From contig JBBKWX010000214.1 in assembly GCA_037969175.1 (NCBI GenBank), positions 1 through 17,342 on the forward strand: 17,342 nucleotides of DNA, given 5' to 3'. Position 1 is the first letter of the stretch. Every line of letters begins with the position of its first letter. Below the pieces are notes generated by a model. That model was not told the origin of the DNA and made no database searches. It worked only from the letters and a program-made list of their open reading frames with translations. Source of the stretch: JBBKWX01 sp037969175. GTDB taxonomy: Bacteria > Bacteroidota > Bacteroidia > AKYH767-A > JBBKVM01. The translations under genes and the position numbers were made by a program. Shown piece after piece: positions 6,518 to 15,129 of the stretch.

Positions 6518-7249
6518 TTACTCGTTTTGTTTTTTATCATCTTGTTTTAAGTGATAAACAATATTGATATTATTGCTAGGCGTTGGTTGTTCAACTTCAT
6601 CCGGGTTTGAAGTGTGGCTGATCTCATCCATTTCCGGATACCAAATATCATCGGAAGCAGGATCGATCTCCCAGGAATATTTTTTACGCTGTGGTCCTTT
6701 GTTCCGATAAATAATGGCTGCCAGGATCCCGGCTAATGCTCCAAACAAATGCCCTTCCCAGGACATTCCTGATTCAAGTGGGATGATCCCCCAAACCAAA
6801 CTCCCATAAAGAAAAGCTACCAGTAAAGAGAATGCCATTAGTTGTCTTTCTTTACGAAACACACCACTAAGAAACAGAAAAAATGCTAAGCCGTAAACGA
6901 TGCCACTGGCGCCGATATGGAAAGATACACGACCCGCAAGCCACAGCCAAAAACCACCCATCAGCCAGATGATCATGATGACTCTAAAAGCAACACTACG
7001 GTAGAAATAAAACAGACCGGCTCCGAGAAATAAGAAAGGGATACTGTTTGAAATTAAATGTTTGAAGTCACCATGAATGAAAGGAGAAAATAAAATCCCT
7101 TTTAGTCCGCTTAACTCTCTTGGGTTAACCCCATAGCTTACCAGGTATTCATGACTCATGAATTCCCAAAGTTTTGCAGACCACATAATAAAAACAAATA
7201 CTCCGGGCCAGATAAGACTCCGTAACATACTTGATAAGCTGGCTTTCAT
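6518..7249 (-). CDS. rhomboid family intramembrane serine protease
   Basis: The 243-residue protein has about six membrane segments (between residues 10 and 182) and a polar C-terminal tail of about 60 residues. Signature residues are present: His64 and Asn68 in HLISN on TM2, the catalytic Ser115 in GASG on TM4, and the catalytic His167 in WEGHLFGALAG on TM6. Rhomboids cut membrane-spanning substrates in the inner membrane; the substrate is unknown. The tail is rich in Asp, Glu and Asn and could be a regulatory extension. Gene end and the end of the stress protein gene are one base apart, so the two transcripts converge. Confidence 0.93.
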   Translation of the reverse strand: MKASLSSMLRSLIWPGVFVFIMWSAKLWEFMSHEYLVSYGVNPRELSGLKGILFSPFIHGDFKHLISNSIPFLFLGAGLFYFYRSVAFRVIMIIWLMGGFWLWLAGRVSFHIGASGIVYGLAFFLFLSGVFRKERQLMAFSLLVAFLYGSLVWGIIPLESGMSWEGHLFGALAGILAAIIYRNKGPQRKKYSWEIDPASDDIWYPEMDEISHTSNPDEVEQPTPSNNINIVYHLKQDDKKQNE

Positions 7250-7255
7250 TCTTTG

Positions 7256-7263
7256 TAAAGATA
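7256..7263 (-). promoter_or_regulatory. possible -7 box (TATCTTTA) of the rhomboid gene
   Basis: One mismatch from TAnnTTTG, ending 6 nt before the rhomboid ATG at 7249. If used, the mRNA would be nearly leaderless, like the two units at 3443 and 7313. Confidence 0.3.
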
Positions 7264-7296
7264 ATTTATTTTAAGTGTGTTGCGATCTTGATTATG

Positions 7297-7304
7297 TATC
7301 TTTG
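7297..7304 (+). promoter_or_regulatory. -7 promoter box (TATCTTTG) of the WD40 gene
   Basis: An exact TAnnTTTG match ends 8 nt before the ATG at 7313, so transcription would start only a few bases before the start codon. A TTG lies 14 nt upstream, closer than the usual 17-23 nt. Confidence 0.5.
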
Positions 7305-7312
7305 TAACATAA

Positions 7313-8233
7313 ATGAATTCACAAAAAAAGATCCTCGTAACTAAGATAGCAGAGTATACCGGTCACAAATCTTCAATTTATTGTCTAGCTTTTCATAACG
7401 GTAAATTATTTTCTGCAGGTTCTGACAGGTTGGTGGCAAGGTGGGAAACCGAGGATGAAGGGATTTCATTTGCCGCTTCTTCATCAGCAGTTTATTCAAT
7501 GCTTTTTCATTCAGAAATGAATGTGCTTTTATTGGGAAATGCAGATGGAGTTATCCACATAATTGATATGGATAGCGGTAAGGAGATACGCAGTTTGAAA
7601 CCTGCATCAACACCCATATTTAAGATGATCTCTGTTAAAGAAGTAAATAAACTTTTTGTGATGAGTGGTGAGGGAATGTTGAGTGTTTATAATAATAATG
7701 ACCTTAGTTTTGTTAAGAACATTCGTGTATCGGGCAGTAAATTGAGAGCGATCACAATTGATAAAAAAAATAATCTAATTGTAATTGGGTGTGGGGAAGG
7801 AGCTATTCATACTTTTGATATGAAAACACTGGAAAGAGTAAACTATTTCCAAGCTCATCAGCAGGATTTTTCTGTAAACTGTATTCTAATCCATCCACAT
7901 TCAAACGAGATCATCAGTGGTTCCAGAGATGGGCACATAAATGTATTTGAAACATATGATTCTGAATCTTTAGTGAGAAGTATTCCTGCGCATAATTATG
8001 CAGTATATGCAATGGAGTTCGTAAATGACAATATGATCATCACTGCCAGCAGAGATAAGACCTTGAAACTTTGGGATAGCAATGTTCAAGACTTTATATT
8101 AAAGATCGATTCAACAATTGGCGGTCACAAATATTCTATTAATTCTATTTGTGTAGATCCTGAAAATGGAAATATTTTTTCGGCAGGAGATGACAGGCTT
8201 ATTAAAAAATGGGCTATCGAAGCAGCATCATAA
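7313..8233 (+). CDS. WD40 repeat protein, single seven-bladed propeller
   Basis: The 306 residues consist almost entirely of seven WD-like repeats of about 40 residues. Blade-closing motifs include SDRLVARWE, ADGVIHIID, GEGMLSVYN, GEGAIHTFD, RDGHINVFE, RDKTLKLWD and DDRLIKKW. Seven repeats would close one beta-propeller with no extra domain. There is no signal peptide, so it should be cytosolic and act as a protein-interaction platform. Partners are not apparent from the neighbours. The last 20 bases overlap the 3' end of the convergent small membrane protein gene. Confidence 0.9.
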   Translation: MNSQKKILVTKIAEYTGHKSSIYCLAFHNGKLFSAGSDRLVARWETEDEGISFAASSSAVYSMLFHSEMNVLLLGNADGVIHIIDMDSGKEIRSLKPASTPIFKMISVKEVNKLFVMSGEGMLSVYNNNDLSFVKNIRVSGSKLRAITIDKKNNLIVIGCGEGAIHTFDMKTLERVNYFQAHQQDFSVNCILIHPHSNEIISGSRDGHINVFETYDSESLVRSIPAHNYAVYAMEFVNDNMIITASRDKTLKLWDSNVQDFILKIDSTIGGHKYSINSICVDPENGNIFSAGDDRLIKKWAIEAAS

Positions 8234-8522
8234 AGCCCAACAAGCAAAGTAAAATAAAAATAAATGAGAGGATCCTCCAAAAAGTGTGTTCCTTAATTTT
8301 CTTTGCCAAAAAGTCGTCAACAAGTAGATTCTGGTCTGTCAATATATCCCATAGAAAAGAGGGATATGGCCACATTGGGTATTGTCTGAAATGATTGAAT
8401 CTTCTGGATATAAGTCTATGATTGGCTTTTACATATCGAATGATCTGAGAATATGCTTTTATGCTTCGCCAATAAGCAAAACAAAAAACGAATACGACCA
8501 GTATATAAATTACATATTCCAT
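8214..8522 (-). CDS. small membrane protein with two TM segments, unknown
   Basis: The 102 residues have a hydrophobic N-terminal segment (3-19) and another near the C-terminus (about 83-101). They flank a basic and aromatic loop with RRFNHFRQYPMWPYPSF. I recognise no family. An exact TATATTTG box lies 17 nt above the ATG, which supports this strand over the overlapping plus-strand frame. Its 3' end overlaps the WD40 gene by 20 bp. Confidence 0.75.
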   Translation of the reverse strand: MEYVIYILVVFVFCFAYWRSIKAYSQIIRYVKANHRLISRRFNHFRQYPMWPYPSFLWDILTDQNLLVDDFLAKKIKEHTFWRILSFIFILLCLLGFMMLLR

Positions 8523-8539
8523 TTGTGGTTCAGAAGATT

Positions 8540-8547
8540 CAAATATA
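8540..8547 (-). promoter_or_regulatory. -7 promoter box (TATATTTG) of the small membrane protein gene
   Basis: Exact TAnnTTTG match on the minus strand, 17 nt before the ATG at 8522, giving a leader of about 11 nt. The -33 region has no clear TTTG. Confidence 0.5.
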
Positions 8548-8575
8548 AGGTTTAAGCTAATTTGATTTCAGAATA

Positions 8576-10744
8576 TTATTTAATTATTTTCATTTCATCT
8601 AATAGATAATTTGCCTCTGCAAACTTATCTATTATAAACAATGCAAAACGAATATCAACTGAAATGTTTCGAACCATATTCTTATCATAAATGATCTCAC
8701 TCATTGTTCCTTCCCAGTTTCTGTCATAATTTAGCCCAATAATTTCCCCACTTGCATTCAATACCGGGCTGCCCGAGTTTCCTCCTGTGGTGTGATTACT
8801 CGCAATAAAATTAACCCTCAGCTCTTTATTTTGAGCATAATTTCCATAGTCTTTTTTCTGCCATAGCTCGATTAATTTTTCCGGGATCTCATAATCTTTG
8901 GTTCCCATTTTATTTTTTGCGATAAGACCATCTAAGGTAGAATAGGATTTGTAAATTGCCCCGTCATAAGGTTCATATCCTTCTATTTTGCCGTAAGTAA
9001 TTCGCAAAGTAGAGTTAGCATCCGGGTAAATTATTTTGGTTGGATCTTTTTCCAGAATTGCTTTCATGTATATACCATACAGGCTGTCCAGTTTTAAATT
9101 TTGGAGTTTAAGGTTAGGAGAAATTTCTTTTCTATGGAAAGCAGTGACCTCCGTGATGAGCTTGAATGCAGGATCTTGTAAAAGCTTATTAAGATCTGCC
9201 GGTTTATACGAATCCAAAAAATCGAGCAATACTTTTTCATTGCTGAAAATGCTTTTCTCGAAAATATCATTTGATAATTTATCTGTATTCCCTTTGTATT
9301 TTATTACCTGTGTTTTAAAATAAGGATTTTGATATTTTGGAAGTACAACGCTATTGTAATAGTAGATCATTCTACTTGCTACTTCTTTATCCGTTTGTAG
9401 ATTGAAATTATTGTAGTAAGCTGAACTAGTTTTTTTAAGTCTTTCTATTTCGGGTTTTAGAGAATCAATCGTATTCGATTTTATTGCACTTTTTTCGGCA
9501 AGTGTAGTAAAACTTCTGGCCAGATATAGCAGCTCTATGGCAAGTATGGCTTCCCCATAATGATCACTTGCAATTTGAAGATCGGGCATCTCACTATACA
9601 CTTCTGAAAATTTAGCGAGTAGATTTCCATATTTGGCTATTCGGGAAGGGTCACTGTTTACCCAAGCTTCAAATTCCTGTTCTCGATCTCTTTTTATCTG
9701 AACAGCATTCATTTTTTTAATACCATTAATTTCTCCTATCCATTTCTTATGGTAATTGGAAAGTGAACTTTCTTTGGCAGAATATGCTATTCGGATAGTA
9801 TCATTCGCACTCATTTTTCTGTTCCAGATATCAAGCCTTTCATTTCTTAATTGAATCTTTACAGGATTAGAATGAGCGGCGATCAACTCAACTCCATCTG
9901 ATGTCAAATATTCTTTAGTAGTACCTGGAAATCCATAGACCATAGTAAAATCATTTTCCTGAGTCCCTTGAATATTTATGGGAAAAACATGTTTTGGAAC
10001 ATAGGGGATATTATCTTTTGAATATGATGCAGGTTTATTGTCTGTTCCTGCATAGATCCGGAACAATGCAAAATCAGCTGTATGTTTTGGCCAGACCCAA
10101 TTGTCCGTTGCAGATCCAAATTTACCTATGCTTACCGGAGGCGCACCTACTAACCTGACATCCTTAAAGATCTCAACTACGTAGAGGTAATACGCATTTC
10201 CAGAGTAAAATGATTTTATGAAGGAGGAGTAGTGCGTATCTTTTATTGCTGCGGCCTCAATTTTCTTACTATTACCGGCGATGATCTTTTCTTTATCTGC
10301 GATGTTCATCGTATCAGACGTACCTTCAAAAACCTCCCTGGAAACATCCTCGATGCGAATAATAAATGTTGCTATAAGTCCGGAATTCGGAAGTTCTTCT
10401 GCAAGTGTTTTTGCCCAAAACCCTTTCGTTACGAGATCGTTTTCAACAGTGCTATGGCTTTGTATCTGGCTAAAACCGCAATGATGATTTGTGAACAGTA
10501 AACCTTTTTCGGAGACCATTGCTCCGGTACATCCTCCGCCAAAATGAACAATGCCATCTTTGAGACTGCTTTTATTTAGACTATACAAGTCTTCAGCGTT
10601 CAGTTTTAATCCTTTTGATTGCATATCTGCCTCAATTGCACCTTTCAATAAGAACGGGACCCACATGCCTTCTCCGGCAAAAAGTTGTAGGTTTAATGTT
10701 AAAAGGAAGATGAATGTGAAAATGTATCTCGATTGATGAATCAT
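8576..10744 (-). CDS. S46 family dipeptidyl-peptidase, DPP11-type
   Basis: The 722-residue protein has a signal peptide (about 1-23, cleavage after LFA) and the S46 N-terminal motif GEGMWVP, so it should act in the periplasm or outside the cell. The triad can be placed at His87 or His88 in TNHHCG, Asp224 in HTADFALFR and Ser657 in GGNSGSP. Cys72 and Cys89 probably form the known disulfide. S46 enzymes release dipeptides from the N-terminus of oligopeptides. The residue 18 after the serine, Arg675 in LNYDRNW, corresponds to Arg673 of Porphyromonas gingivalis DPP11 and predicts preference for Asp or Glu at P1; DPP7 has Gly there. Substrate preference is inferred from that one residue. Length is normal for the family. 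A TATTTTTG box lies 28 nt upstream. Confidence 0.95.
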   Translation of the reverse strand: MIHQSRYIFTFIFLLTLNLQLFAGEGMWVPFLLKGAIEADMQSKGLKLNAEDLYSLNKSSLKDGIVHFGGGCTGAMVSEKGLLFTNHHCGFSQIQSHSTVENDLVTKGFWAKTLAEELPNSGLIATFIIRIEDVSREVFEGTSDTMNIADKEKIIAGNSKKIEAAAIKDTHYSSFIKSFYSGNAYYLYVVEIFKDVRLVGAPPVSIGKFGSATDNWVWPKHTADFALFRIYAGTDNKPASYSKDNIPYVPKHVFPINIQGTQENDFTMVYGFPGTTKEYLTSDGVELIAAHSNPVKIQLRNERLDIWNRKMSANDTIRIAYSAKESSLSNYHKKWIGEINGIKKMNAVQIKRDREQEFEAWVNSDPSRIAKYGNLLAKFSEVYSEMPDLQIASDHYGEAILAIELLYLARSFTTLAEKSAIKSNTIDSLKPEIERLKKTSSAYYNNFNLQTDKEVASRMIYYYNSVVLPKYQNPYFKTQVIKYKGNTDKLSNDIFEKSIFSNEKVLLDFLDSYKPADLNKLLQDPAFKLITEVTAFHRKEISPNLKLQNLKLDSLYGIYMKAILEKDPTKIIYPDANSTLRITYGKIEGYEPYDGAIYKSYSTLDGLIAKNKMGTKDYEIPEKLIELWQKKDYGNYAQNKELRVNFIASNHTTGGNSGSPVLNASGEIIGLNYDRNWEGTMSEIIYDKNMVRNISVDIRFALFIIDKFAEANYLLDEMKIIK

Positions 10745-10763
10745 GTATATTGGGAATGAATTA

Positions 10764-10771
10764 TAACTTTG
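10764..10771 (+). promoter_or_regulatory. -7 promoter box (TAACTTTG) of the DUF819 gene
   Basis: Exact TAnnTTTG match 22 nt before the ATG at 10794. It lies only one base from the opposite-facing -7 box at 10773-10780. No TTG is found at a good -33 spacing. Confidence 0.45.
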
Positions 10772-10772
10772 G

Positions 10773-10780
10773 CAAAAATA
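10773..10780 (-). promoter_or_regulatory. -7 promoter box (TATTTTTG) of the S46 peptidase gene
   Basis: Exact TAnnTTTG match on the minus strand, ending 28 nt before the peptidase ATG at 10744. The expected start, about 10767, lies inside the plus-strand promoter box. Confidence 0.45.
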
Positions 10781-10793
10781 TTATAAAAATACG

Positions 10794-12035
10794 ATGGAAG
10801 CAGTATTTACGAATGATGCGGTTGTACTTGGGATCTTAATAGGAGTTTTGGCTCTGATATTTGGAACTTCTAAATCAGATAACCCAATCTTTAAAGGGTT
10901 TTACAAATATGTACCGGCCTTATTACTCTGTTATTTTATTCCAAGCATATTAAATTCTATGGGCCTGATTTCAGGCGAAAATAGCAAATTGTATTTTATT
11001 GCTTCAAGGTATTTATTGCCTTGTAGTTTGGTTCTATTGACTTTGAGTATTGATCTCAAAGGGATCATGAAGTTGGGTTCCAAGGCTTTGATCATGTTTC
11101 TTGCAGGAACAGCAGGGATCATTCTGGGAGGACCAATAGCTATTTTAATAATCTCTTATTTTTCTCCTGAAACAGTTGGAGGCGTTGGTCCGGACGCAGT
11201 TTGGAGAGGGCTTACAACGATTGCAGGTAGCTGGATCGGTGGAGGAGCAAATCAAACCGCCATGAAAGAAGTTTTTGGTGTGAGCGATACTTTATTTTCT
11301 GCAATGATCACAGTAGATGTGGTAGTTGCTAATTTATGGATGGCTTTTCTGCTTTTCGGAGCAGGGATCTCAGATAAAATGGATGCCTGGTTTAAAGCCG
11401 ATTCAAGCGCTATAAAAGAACTGAGAGACAATATAGAAACCTATAAATTAGCCAATGCGCGCATACCCAGCCTTACAGATATGCTCATGATCATGGCAGT
11501 AGGCTTTGGGGTGACAGCTATTTCACATTATGGAGCGGATACACTGGCTCCCTGGTTTCAGCTGAATATGCCTGCAATGGAACAGTTTAGTCTCACTTCA
11601 GGATTTTTCTGGATCATAGTAATTGCGACGACATTGGGGCTGCTGTTGAGTTTCACGAAAGCAAGAAAACTGGAAGGAGCCGGAGCAAGCACATTTGGCA
11701 GTTTATTTTTGTATATTCTTGTGGCTACGATAGGTATGAAGATGGATATCATGGCGATCTTTGATAATCCGGGACTCTTTCTGGTAGGGATAGTCTGGAT
11801 GTTGGTTCATGTGACGATAATGCTAGGCGTAGGTAAATTGATAAAAGCACCATTTTTCTTCATCGCTGTTGGTTCTCAGGCAAATGTAGGTGGGGCAGCA
11901 TCAGCTCCGGTTGTGGCAGCTGCCTTCCATCCAAGCCTGGCACCCGTTGGTGTCTTGCTTGCAGTTTTGGGATATGCATTAGGTACGTATGGAGCATGGA
12001 TCTGTGGACAGCTTATGCGGGCTGTGGCGGAATAG
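10794..12035 (+). CDS. DUF819 (YjcL-like) multispanning membrane protein
   Basis: The 413-residue protein has about ten to eleven hydrophobic segments. It contains the conserved SWIGGGANQTAMKEVFGVSD stretch (about 146-165) and GSQANVGGAASAPVVAAAFHP near the C-terminus, which mark the DUF819 family. Members are annotated as inner-membrane proteins of unknown function, and these repeated glycine-rich re-entrant-like motifs resemble those of transporters. A polar loop (about 195-228) separates two halves that each hold such a motif, which suggests an inverted-repeat transporter fold, but this is inference. The gene is divergent from the S46 peptidase gene across a 49-bp gap and may share regulation with it. 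Confidence 0.88.
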   Translation: MEAVFTNDAVVLGILIGVLALIFGTSKSDNPIFKGFYKYVPALLLCYFIPSILNSMGLISGENSKLYFIASRYLLPCSLVLLTLSIDLKGIMKLGSKALIMFLAGTAGIILGGPIAILIISYFSPETVGGVGPDAVWRGLTTIAGSWIGGGANQTAMKEVFGVSDTLFSAMITVDVVVANLWMAFLLFGAGISDKMDAWFKADSSAIKELRDNIETYKLANARIPSLTDMLMIMAVGFGVTAISHYGADTLAPWFQLNMPAMEQFSLTSGFFWIIVIATTLGLLLSFTKARKLEGAGASTFGSLFLYILVATIGMKMDIMAIFDNPGLFLVGIVWMLVHVTIMLGVGKLIKAPFFFIAVGSQANVGGAASAPVVAAAFHPSLAPVGVLLAVLGYALGTYGAWICGQLMRAVAE

Positions 12036-12137
12036 TAATCCTCTTCCTGGTCAGCGGATTAAAGCCAGTACTACTATAGTGGTATAGGGGTAGCTTAGCT
12101 TTTTGTCGTTATTTGAATGAAGTAATATTGCCTGATC

Positions 12138-14699
12138 ATGCAGAAAGATGAGTACACCGCACAAATCAATTCCAGACTGGACAAGCTTGTTCTGGCGATT
12201 GGTTTTTTTGCATTTCTTGCTGCTCTTATCGTTGGAGTTTTAACCTATATATCTTCCCGGAATTATATTAAGTCTGAGATCTTTGAAGATAATTTAAGAA
12301 CCGCTCATACGATTGCAAATATTATTGAGAAGGACACTGTAAGTGACCCTGCAATCATCAAGAAAAATGTATACAATTTATGGGAAGCTTATAATGAGAA
12401 ATTAGTTTCCTCATTTGTATGTGCAATAGATTCTTCGGGACGGTTAATGCTCAATTCTAAAAGACCGGAAAAAGTTGGAGTTTTTGTTGGGGATGTACAA
12501 ATTCCCGGCAAAGATAATTATGTAAATAATGTTTCTAAATTACTCAAGAAACAGGGAGATTGGGTAGGTTATAACGTAAGTCATGGAGGTATTGAACAGT
12601 TAGCAGCTTATACATACAGTAAGAAACTGGGCGGCCTGATCGCAGTACATGCAGATGCTGATGAAGTAAATGCTCAAATAGACAACTTGGTTTTTCCCTG
12701 GGTATTAGGGTGGTTTGTTTGTCTCTTTATTTTATTTCCGGCGGCTCTTCTTCTTTCCAGAAAACTTTACACAAATTCCAGATCAAAACTTTTAGAAGCA
12801 ACACAAATTCTACATGAAAAAGATCAGCAATTTGTAAATCTTTTTGAAACTGCGAGAGAAGGAATATTTATCCACAATAAGGATGGGAAGATCATAAATG
12901 CCAATAATGCAGCATTACAAATATTCGGATTAACAGAGAATGAGAATTTTACGCATCTAAAGATCATTGAAAGTTTTGAAAATGAAAAAGACAAGGAAAA
13001 GTACATAGATGTGTTGTCAGGATCCGGATATTTTAAGAGGTCAGAATTGCATATTATAAGAAGATCCGATAGAGCTATCCGGCTTATCTCAATTAGCACT
13101 TCTTGCAGTACAAATACACTGTCAAATGAGATCATTTGTCAAAGCATATTTTCAGATGTTACAGATAAAGTTGCGCTGCTCCATGAGCTTGAGGTAAAAA
13201 GTAATTTATTGCAAGAAGCCCAGACTCTAGCTGAATTGGCTTACTGGGGCAAGAACATGGTAAGCGGTGAGATCTTTTGGTCTGATGAAATATTTCGATT
13301 GATACAAAAGGATAATGATAGAAAGATTCCGGAAGTTGAGGTTCTAATTTCAATTATTCATCCAGAAGACAGGGAAAAAGTGATTTCAGAAATGGGGGCA
13401 TTCCATGAACTGGGAGTACCTCTAGATCTGTATTTCAGGATCATTGTTGAAGGGGAAATAAAGTATATAGAAAGTTTGGGTTTTGCCATTAAAGACGATG
13501 AAGGTAATATTGTTGAATTGAAAGGAACGCTACAGGATGTATCCAAACTTAAAAATGCGGAGATAAAACTGGAAGAGAGTTTATATATAAATGAAGAAGC
13601 TCAAAAATTAGCTAACCTGGGATACTTCAATTATTTTATTGAAGATAATATCTGGGAATTTTCTACTCAGTTCAAACAGATGATCGGGTATGAAAGCATG
13701 GAGAACAATGAAGAAAATGCTTCAGACATATTCCATTTTATTCATCCGGATGATGCCAAAGAATTTAAAAATATTCTGGAGCAGGTTTCTTTGAAAGGCG
13801 GATTACGTGAACTGCATCATCGGGTAATAACTAAAGCAAAATCACTTCGGCATTTTAGAACTGTCTTTGAGGCAAAATCGGATTATACAGGAAAGAATAC
13901 CCAAATTCTATGTGCTGCTCTGGATGTAACGGATACCGTTGAATTTGAAGAGAACATAAAGAAACTTAATGAAGATCTGGAAAGACGAGTTGAGGAGCGG
14001 ACTCAAGAATTGAAGGTGGTAAATCTGGAACTTGAGGCTTTTAGTTACAGCGTTTCCCATGATCTCAGGGCTCCGCTAAGAGCAATTGACGGGTTTGCAA
14101 AAATACTGGAACTTGAGTATGGAAGTAAGCTTGACGCAGAAGCTATTCGGTTAATAAAGATCATTCGTAAAAATTCGGATCAGATGAGTGTTCTGGTGGA
14201 TGATCTGTTGGAATTTGCAAAGACAGCAAAAATAGCTCCTATCATGGAGGAGATATCCATAGAAAGCTTGATAAAGGCCATTTTAAGATCAGAGATAATT
14301 GATAAAGATCTGGATGTTGATGTTCAAATTTCTGAGTTGCCTATCATGTTAGGGGATAGAAATTTAATGAAGCAGGTTTGGGTTAATCTTATCAGTAATA
14401 GTATTAAATTTACTAAAGGAAAACCGGGGCGATTTATTAAAATTTATGGTTCCGAAACAGAGTCCGAAACATTGTATGTGATCGAAGACAATGGCGTTGG
14501 ATTCAACGATTCTTATGCAGATAGGATCTTTGATGTTTTTCATCGGTTGCATAGCACAGATGAGTTTCCGGGAACAGGCGTAGGTTTGGCAATAGTACAA
14601 CGAATAATTCATCGACATGGCGGCAGTATTTCGGCTGAGGGAAAGGAAAGTGAAGGTGCTAAGTTTTATATAACAATTCCAAAGCAGTTTGATGAATAA
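12138..14699 (+). CDS. membrane histidine kinase with three PAS domains
   Basis: The 853 residues comprise TM1 (about 17-38), an extracytoplasmic Cache-like sensor (42-184, containing KKLGGLIAVHADADEV), TM2 (186-208), and three PAS domains (about 228-350, 356-475 and 484-605). A coiled-coil follows (605-635), then HisKA with acceptor His641 in SHDLRAP, and a HATPase domain with N-box Asn754, DNGVG (Asp784) and GTGVGLAI (812-819). It senses an unknown signal across the inner membrane and autophosphorylates. The residue at +4 from the His is Ala, not the Thr or Asn that favours phosphatase activity, so it may act mainly as a kinase. The stop lies inside the receiver gene, suggesting translational coupling. 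The ATG was taken because no earlier in-frame start fits the 102-nt gap after DUF819. Confidence 0.95.
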   Translation: MQKDEYTAQINSRLDKLVLAIGFFAFLAALIVGVLTYISSRNYIKSEIFEDNLRTAHTIANIIEKDTVSDPAIIKKNVYNLWEAYNEKLVSSFVCAIDSSGRLMLNSKRPEKVGVFVGDVQIPGKDNYVNNVSKLLKKQGDWVGYNVSHGGIEQLAAYTYSKKLGGLIAVHADADEVNAQIDNLVFPWVLGWFVCLFILFPAALLLSRKLYTNSRSKLLEATQILHEKDQQFVNLFETAREGIFIHNKDGKIINANNAALQIFGLTENENFTHLKIIESFENEKDKEKYIDVLSGSGYFKRSELHIIRRSDRAIRLISISTSCSTNTLSNEIICQSIFSDVTDKVALLHELEVKSNLLQEAQTLAELAYWGKNMVSGEIFWSDEIFRLIQKDNDRKIPEVEVLISIIHPEDREKVISEMGAFHELGVPLDLYFRIIVEGEIKYIESLGFAIKDDEGNIVELKGTLQDVSKLKNAEIKLEESLYINEEAQKLANLGYFNYFIEDNIWEFSTQFKQMIGYESMENNEENASDIFHFIHPDDAKEFKNILEQVSLKGGLRELHHRVITKAKSLRHFRTVFEAKSDYTGKNTQILCAALDVTDTVEFEENIKKLNEDLERRVEERTQELKVVNLELEAFSYSVSHDLRAPLRAIDGFAKILELEYGSKLDAEAIRLIKIIRKNSDQMSVLVDDLLEFAKTAKIAPIMEEISIESLIKAILRSEIIDKDLDVDVQISELPIMLGDRNLMKQVWVNLISNSIKFTKGKPGRFIKIYGSETESETLYVIEDNGVGFNDSYADRIFDVFHRLHSTDEFPGTGVGLAIVQRIIHRHGGSISAEGKESEGAKFYITIPKQFDE

Positions 14700-15120
14700 C
14701 ATTGAAAGAACGGAAGTCGTATTGATTGAAGACAATCCCTATGACGCAGAGCTAGCACTCAGGGCGCTTCATAGCAATTTTTTAAGCCGGGAGGTGCTTT
14801 GGATACGGGATGGGCAGGAAGCAGTTGCATACTTGTTTGAAGATGCTAATGAATTAAAACACCGGCAGCTTAAATTGATCCTGCTAGATCTCAAGATTCC
14901 CAAAGTTAGTGGGTATGAGATCCTGCTAAAATTGAAGGCTGATCCAATGACCAGTGCTATTCCTGTAGTGGTTTTTTCTTCTTCAGCAGAGGGAAAAGAC
15001 ATAAAAAAATGTAATGAGGCGGGAGCCAATTCTTATTTAGTGAAACCTGTTGGGTTTGAAAGATTTTTAGATACTATAAAAGAAATAGGAACCTATTGGT
15101 TAGTTCATAATAGAGTTTGA
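14692..15120 (+). CDS. stand-alone response regulator, Rcp1-type receiver
   Basis: The 142 residues are a single REC domain. Acidic pocket residues are Glu13 and Asp14, the phosphoacceptor is Asp66 in LILLDLKIPKVSG, the switch Ser is about residue 96 in VVVFSSS, and the invariant Lys is Lys118 in VKPVG. The extended form, with ELKHRQLKLILLDLKIP and a short tail EIGTYWLVHN, resembles Rcp1, the small receiver paired with cyanobacterial phytochromes. It has no DNA-binding or enzymatic output, so it may be a phosphoryl shuttle between the two kinases or act by binding a protein. I chose the ATG at 14692 over the TTG at 14689. The gene overlaps the kinase stop by 8 nt, and the next gene begins 9 nt after its stop. 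Confidence 0.93.
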   Translation: MNNIERTEVVLIEDNPYDAELALRALHSNFLSREVLWIRDGQEAVAYLFEDANELKHRQLKLILLDLKIPKVSGYEILLKLKADPMTSAIPVVVFSSSAEGKDIKKCNEAGANSYLVKPVGFERFLDTIKEIGTYWLVHNRV

Positions 15121-15129
15121 TCTAAGTGC

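Noticed and set aside
8209..8394. 61-residue plus-strand frame
   Set aside because: It is antisense to the small membrane protein gene, which has the promoter box and membrane segments.
12069..12084. Hairpin TACTAC-TATA-GTGGTA as terminator of the DUF819 gene
   Set aside because: The stem is weak, with one wobble pair, and the nearest T-run starts 15 nt later, so it does not fit an intrinsic terminator.
14689..14691. TTG as the receiver gene start
   Set aside because: An ATG follows directly at 14692 and gives the same protein less one residue.
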